A stretch of 11,621 nucleotides of DNA. Source: Pseudomonadota bacterium (GTDB lineage Bacteria; Pseudomonadota; Alphaproteobacteria; SMXQ01). Below are positions 8,820 through 11,621 of this stretch, piece by piece (position 1 is the first letter of the stretch; the number at the start of each line of letters is the position of its first letter). The position numbers were made by a program, and so were the translations under genes. The DNA lies in assembly GCA_022562375.1 (NCBI GenBank), contig JADFPK010000007.1:6689-18309 (forward strand), given 5' to 3'. The notes beneath the pieces were generated by a model. That model had not been told where the DNA came from and made no database searches. It worked only from the letters and a program-made list of their open reading frames with translations.

Positions 8820-10121
8820 AGCCGCCCTTGTCCCGGCGGGCGCGGGCGCGTGGGCCGTCTTGTAGGCCTCGATGCGGCGCTCGAGCTCGGGGCGGAAATG
8901 GCGGATCAGCCCCTGGATCGGCCACGCCGCGGCATCGCCAAGGGCGCAGATGGTGTGGCCCTCGATCTCGTGACTGACCTCGAGCAGCAGGTCGATTTCC
9001 TTGATCCCGGCGTTGCCCGTCACCATCCGCTCCATCACCCGCCACATCCATCCGGTACCCTCGCGGCACGGCGTGCACTGGCCGCAGCTCTCGTGTTTGT
9101 AGAACTTGGAAAGCCGGGCGATGGCGGCGACGATGTCGGTGGATTTGTCCATGACGATCACCGCCGCCGTGCCGAGGCCCGATTTCACCTCCATCAGGCT
9201 GTCGAAATCCATCAGCACCGAATCACAGATCGATTTGGGAATGAGGGGCACCGAGGAACCGCCGGGAATGACGGCGAGCAGGTTGTCCCAGCCGCCACGC
9301 ACGCCGCCGGCATGCTTTTCGATGAGTTCCTTCAAGGGAATGCCCATCTCCTCCTCGACGTTGCAGGGGTCGTTCACGTGGCCCGAAAGGCAAAATATCT
9401 TGGTGCCGGTGTTGTTGGGCCGGCCGAGGGCGGAGAACCACGACCCTCCGCGGCGCAGGATGTCCGGCACGGCGGCGATGCTTTCGACGTTGTTCACCGT
9501 CGTCGGACAGCCATAGAGCCCGGCGCCCGCCGGGAACGGCGGCTTCAGGCGGGGCATGCCCTTGCGGCCCTCGAGGCTTTCGAGCAGCGCCGTTTCCTCG
9601 CCACAGATATAGGCGCCGGCGCCACGATGTACCCGGATATCGAATTCGAAGCCCGAACCGCAGGCGTCCTTGCCGATCAGCCCGGCCTCGCGCGCCTCTT
9701 CCACCGCCGCCTCCAGGCGATTGGCCTCGTCATGGAACTCGCCGCGGATGTAGATGTAGGCGAGGTGCGCGTTCATGGAGAAGGAAGCCAACAGACATCC
9801 TTCAAGTAATTTATGAAGTTCATTCCGTAAGATATCTCTATCCTTGCAAGTTCCAGGCTCTCCCTCGTCCGCGTTCACGACCAGGTAATGGGGTCGTCCG
9901 TCCGGCTCCTTGGGCATGAAGGACCATTTCAGCCCGGTCGGAAAGCCGGCCCCGCCGCGCCCGCGCAGGCCCGATTTCTTGACCTCCTCGATGATCCAGT
10001 CGCCTCCCTTGGCCAACAGGTCCTTGGTGTTGTCCCAATCGCCGCGCGCGCGCGCTCCCTTGAGGCGCCAGTCCCTGGTGCCATAGAGGTTGGTGAAGAC
10101 GCGGTCCTCCTCGCGAAGCAT
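8817..10121 (-). CDS. nuoF: NADH-quinone oxidoreductase subunit F (NuoF, 51 kDa type)
   Basis: This 434-residue subunit binds NADH and FMN, takes the hydride, and passes electrons to cluster N3. Visible signatures are the glycine-rich [10 protein letters not shown] at 54-63, the FMN-site [13 protein letters not shown] at 83-95, and [19 protein letters not shown] at 168-185. The [4Fe-4S] N3 ligands are Cys346, Cys349 and Cys352 (ESCGQCTPC) with Cys392 (HTICALGD). Length and motif spacing match alphaproteobacterial and mitochondrial relatives. The ATG at 10121 shares one base with the nuoE stop and is preceded by a purine-rich ribosome site (GGGAAGGGAAGG). One oddity is codons 87-113 (about 9863-9783), which are AT-rich and full of codons avoided in the rest of the gene (AGA, TTA, AAA, GGA, CTT), although the frame and protein stay intact. 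The last 15 or so residues are an Ala/Pro-rich tail. Confidence 0.98.
   Translation of the reverse strand: MLREEDRVFTNLYGTRDWRLKGARARGDWDNTKDLLAKGGDWIIEEVKKSGLRGRGGAGFPTGLKWSFMPKEPDGRPHYLVVNADEGEPGTCKDRDILRNELHKLLEGCLLASFSMNAHLAYIYIRGEFHDEANRLEAAVEEAREAGLIGKDACGSGFEFDIRVHRGAGAYICGEETALLESLEGRKGMPRLKPPFPAGAGLYGCPTTVNNVESIAAVPDILRRGGSWFSALGRPNNTGTKIFCLSGHVNDPCNVEEEMGIPLKELIEKHAGGVRGGWDNLLAVIPGGSSVPLIPKSICDSVLMDFDSLMEVKSGLGTAAVIVMDKSTDIVAAIARLSKFYKHESCGQCTPCREGTGWMWRVMERMVTGNAGIKEIDLLLEVSHEIEGHTICALGDAAAWPIQGLIRHFRPELERRIEAYKTAHAPAPAGTRAA
9783..9863 (-). other. AT-rich rare-codon island inside nuoF
   Basis: Codons 87-113 of nuoF fall in a compositional hole. In the 60-base core 9791-9850 I count 21 G+C (35%), against roughly 60-65% in the surrounding genes. 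The codons include AGA, two TTA, AAA, several GGA, CTT, AAT and GAA, which the rest of the operon largely avoids. The encoded stretch ([20 protein letters not shown] and on) remains a good NuoF sequence and sits just after the FMN-site motif. The sequence contains a weak CTTCA...TGAAG inverted repeat at 9810-9828. I see no convincing promoter in it on either strand. Confidence 0.75.
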
Positions 10122-10759
10122 CAGTCGCCTTCCCTTCCCTTATCCTTGGCCGACGAGATCAAGGTGCCGAGACCCTTCACCGGCGCCGAACATTGCCGGC
10201 CGGTCTGGGAGCCGGGTTTCGGCTTCTCGCCCTTCTTCAACTGATCGAGCAGCGCCTGGGTGCGGGCGCCATCGAGGTCCTCGAAGTAATCGTCGTTGAT
10301 CTGTATCACCGGCGCGTTGACGCAGGCGCCGAGGCAATCCACTTCGGTCAGCGTGAATTCGCCGTCATCCGAGGTCTCGTCGAGATCGATGCCGAGGGTC
10401 GCGCGGCAAGCATCGAGCACCTCGGCCGAACCGCGGAGCCAACAAGGCGTCGTCGTGCATACCTTGACCTGGTTGCGGCCGACGGGTCTTAGATTGAACA
10501 TGGAATAGAAGGTGACGACCTCATAGACCCGGATATTAGGCAGCCTGAGATAATCGGCCACATACTCCACCGCCGGGGGCGGCAGCCAACCGCCGCTTTG
10601 GCGCTGGGCGAGGTCGAGCAGCCCCATCACGGCGCTGGCCTCCCGGCCCTCGGGATAGCGGGCGACGATCTCCCCGGCCAGCGCCGCATTCGCCTTGGTG
10701 AAGGCGAAGGGCCCGGCTTCATCGGCGCCGTTCGGCGGCGGGCTGGCGGCACCGCTCAC
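10121..10759 (-). CDS. nuoE: NADH-quinone oxidoreductase subunit E (NuoE, 24 kDa type)
   Basis: This is a 212-residue thioredoxin-like subunit of the NADH-dehydrogenase module. It carries the [2Fe-2S] cluster N1a next to the FMN of NuoF. The four ligands are visible: Cys101 and Cys106 ([11 protein letters not shown]) and Cys142 and Cys146 ([10 protein letters not shown]). The helical N-terminal domain holds the family motifs [13 protein letters not shown] (42-54) and [13 protein letters not shown] (78-90). The start is GTG at 10759, overlapping the nuoD stop by 4 bases. The first convincing homology begins near residue 18 (FAFTKAN), and the 17 residues before it are Pro/Ala-rich. There is no later start before Met45, which would cut into the domain. 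The tail from about residue 176 ([14 protein letters not shown]) resembles the extension seen in alphaproteobacterial NuoE. The TGA stop shares one base with the nuoF ATG (TGATG). Confidence 0.97.
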   Translation of the reverse strand: MSGAASPPPNGADEAGPFAFTKANAALAGEIVARYPEGREASAVMGLLDLAQRQSGGWLPPPAVEYVADYLRLPNIRVYEVVTFYSMFNLRPVGRNQVKVCTTTPCWLRGSAEVLDACRATLGIDLDETSDDGEFTLTEVDCLGACVNAPVIQINDDYFEDLDGARTQALLDQLKKGEKPKPGSQTGRQCSAPVKGLGTLISSAKDKGREGD

Positions 10760-11621
10760 CGGTCGATCTCACCGAAAACGATGTCGAGAGAGCCGATGAT
10801 GGCGACGACATCCGCCAGCATATGTCCCTTGGCGAGATGGTCGAGGCCCTGCAGAGAAGCGAAGCTCGGCGCCCGGATCTTGCACCGGTAGGGCCTGTTG
10901 GTGCCGTCGGAGACGAGGTAAACGCCGAACTCTCCCTTGGGCGCCTCGACCGCGGCGTAACATTCCCCGGCGGGAACGTGATAGCCCTCGGTGTAAAGCT
11001 TGAAGTGATGGATCAGCGCCTCCATGGAGCGCTTCATCTCGGCTCGTCTGGGCGGCGCGATCTTGTGGTCGTCCACCATCACCGGGCCGCCGGGCATGTC
11101 GTTCAGGCACTGTTTCATGATCGGCACGGATTGGCGCATTTCCTCGATGCGCACGAGATAGCGGTCATAGCAATCGCCGTGCTTGCCGACCGGAATATCG
11201 AAGTCCAGGCGGTCATAGACGTCATAGGGCTGGGCCTTGCGCAGGTCCCAGGCGACATCGCAGGCGCGCAGATTGGGTCCGGTGAAGCCCCAGTCGAAGG
11301 CGTCCTCGGCGCTGATCGCCCCGATATCCACCGTGCGCTGCTTGAAGATGCGGTTTTCCGTCAACAGCCCCTCGATATCGTCGATGTGGGCCGGGAAGGC
11401 GTCGGCGAACGCCATGATGTCGTCGGCGAGGCCATCCGGCAGGTCCTGATGCACGCCGCCGGGGCGGAAATAAGCCGCGTGCATGCGCGCGCCCGAGACC
11501 CGCTCGTAAAACTCCATCAGCTTCTCGCGCTCCTCGAACCCCCACAGCAGCGGCGTCATGGCGCCGAGGTCGAGCGCCATGGTGGTGATGCTGAGGATAT
11601 GGTTGAGCAGACGGCTGATCT
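10756..11621 (-). CDS. nuoD: NADH-quinone oxidoreductase subunit D (NuoD, 49 kDa type), 5' end missing
   Basis: This is the peripheral-arm subunit that, with NuoH and NuoB, forms the quinone-reduction site of complex I. It has the fold of a [NiFe]-hydrogenase large subunit without the metal. The frame is open to the right edge, giving 287 visible codons that begin [10 protein letters not shown], so the first ATG at 11580 is internal and not the start. The family is about 390-400 residues, so roughly the first 105-110 are missing, including the usual quinone-ligand His/Tyr region. Visible family signatures are [78 protein letters not shown] and the C-terminal [13 protein letters not shown]...FGEIDR. 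The TGA stop overlaps the GTG start of nuoE by 4 bases (GTGA), which suggests coupling. Identification is very secure. The protein is D alone as far as is seen, but a fusion to nuoC further upstream cannot be excluded. Confidence 0.97.
   Translation of the reverse strand, partial: ISRLLNHILSITTMALDLGAMTPLLWGFEEREKLMEFYERVSGARMHAAYFRPGGVHQDLPDGLADDIMAFADAFPAHIDDIEGLLTENRIFKQRTVDIGAISAEDAFDWGFTGPNLRACDVAWDLRKAQPYDVYDRLDFDIPVGKHGDCYDRYLVRIEEMRQSVPIMKQCLNDMPGGPVMVDDHKIAPPRRAEMKRSMEALIHHFKLYTEGYHVPAGECYAAVEAPKGEFGVYLVSDGTNRPYRCKIRAPSFASLQGLDHLAKGHMLADVVAIIGSLDIVFGEIDR

Noticed and set aside
6650..8977. A 775-codon plus-strand open frame antisense to nuoG and flanking genes
   Set aside because: It lies opposite a fully conserved complex I gene. 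Its residues are the Arg/Asp/Gly/Ala-rich mix expected from the complement of GC-rich codons, and it has no recognisable domain. Long antisense frames are common at this base composition.
9791..9850. An internal promoter in the AT-rich part of nuoF
   Set aside because: Both strands were scanned by eye for -35/-10-like pairs. Candidate boxes such as TTGCAA and CATAAAT are at the wrong spacing, and no gene start follows within a sensible distance.
10756..11580. nuoD starting at the ATG at 11580
   Set aside because: The frame continues upstream to the window edge with conserved NuoD sequence ([13 protein letters not shown]), so that methionine is internal.

Overview
The window holds most of one operon, the genes for the proton-pumping NADH:quinone oxidoreductase (respiratory complex I, NDH-1). 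All genes are on the minus strand and read from high to low coordinates in the order nuoD-E-F-G-H-I-J-K-L-M-N. nuoD lacks its 5' end at the right edge and nuoN lacks its 3' end at the left edge. The nine genes between them look complete and unbroken.

The organism is most likely an alphaproteobacterium, perhaps of the Rhodospirillales or a related group. This rests on three things: the high G+C content (roughly 60-65% by eye), separate nuoC and nuoD (nuoD begins as a NuoD-only reading frame as far as is visible), and the alphaproteobacterial/mitochondrial style of the proteins. For example, NuoG has clusters N1b, N4 and N5 but no extra N7 ligands, and NuoE and NuoJ have basic C-terminal tails. 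The taxon is an inference from remembered families, not a search result.

Layout: 11621-10756 NuoD (partial, quinone-site subunit); 10759-10121 NuoE (2Fe-2S N1a); 10121-8817 NuoF (FMN, NADH site, N3); 8806-6743 NuoG (N1b, N4, N5); 6750-5740 NuoH (membrane anchor of the quinone chamber); 5726-5238 NuoI (N6a/N6b); a gap of 113 bases; 5124-4510 NuoJ; 4510-4199 NuoK; 4191-2260 NuoL; 2252-732 NuoM; 715-1 NuoN (partial). Electrons would pass from NADH through FMN in NuoF and the Fe-S chain of NuoE/F/G/I to quinone at the NuoD/NuoH interface. NuoH, J, K, L, M and N form the proton-translocating membrane arm.

Genes overlap by 1, 4 or 8 bases or are separated by 7-16 bases, so transcription as one unit and translational coupling are likely. 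The only larger gap is nuoI-nuoJ, which carries a short direct repeat and a 37-codon open frame touching nuoJ. No promoter, terminator, RNA gene, mobile element or CRISPR array was seen. The operon promoter must lie beyond the right edge.

I do not see an undescribed system here. The most unusual signal is a short AT-rich, rare-codon island inside nuoF (about 9783-9863), which departs sharply from its surroundings.
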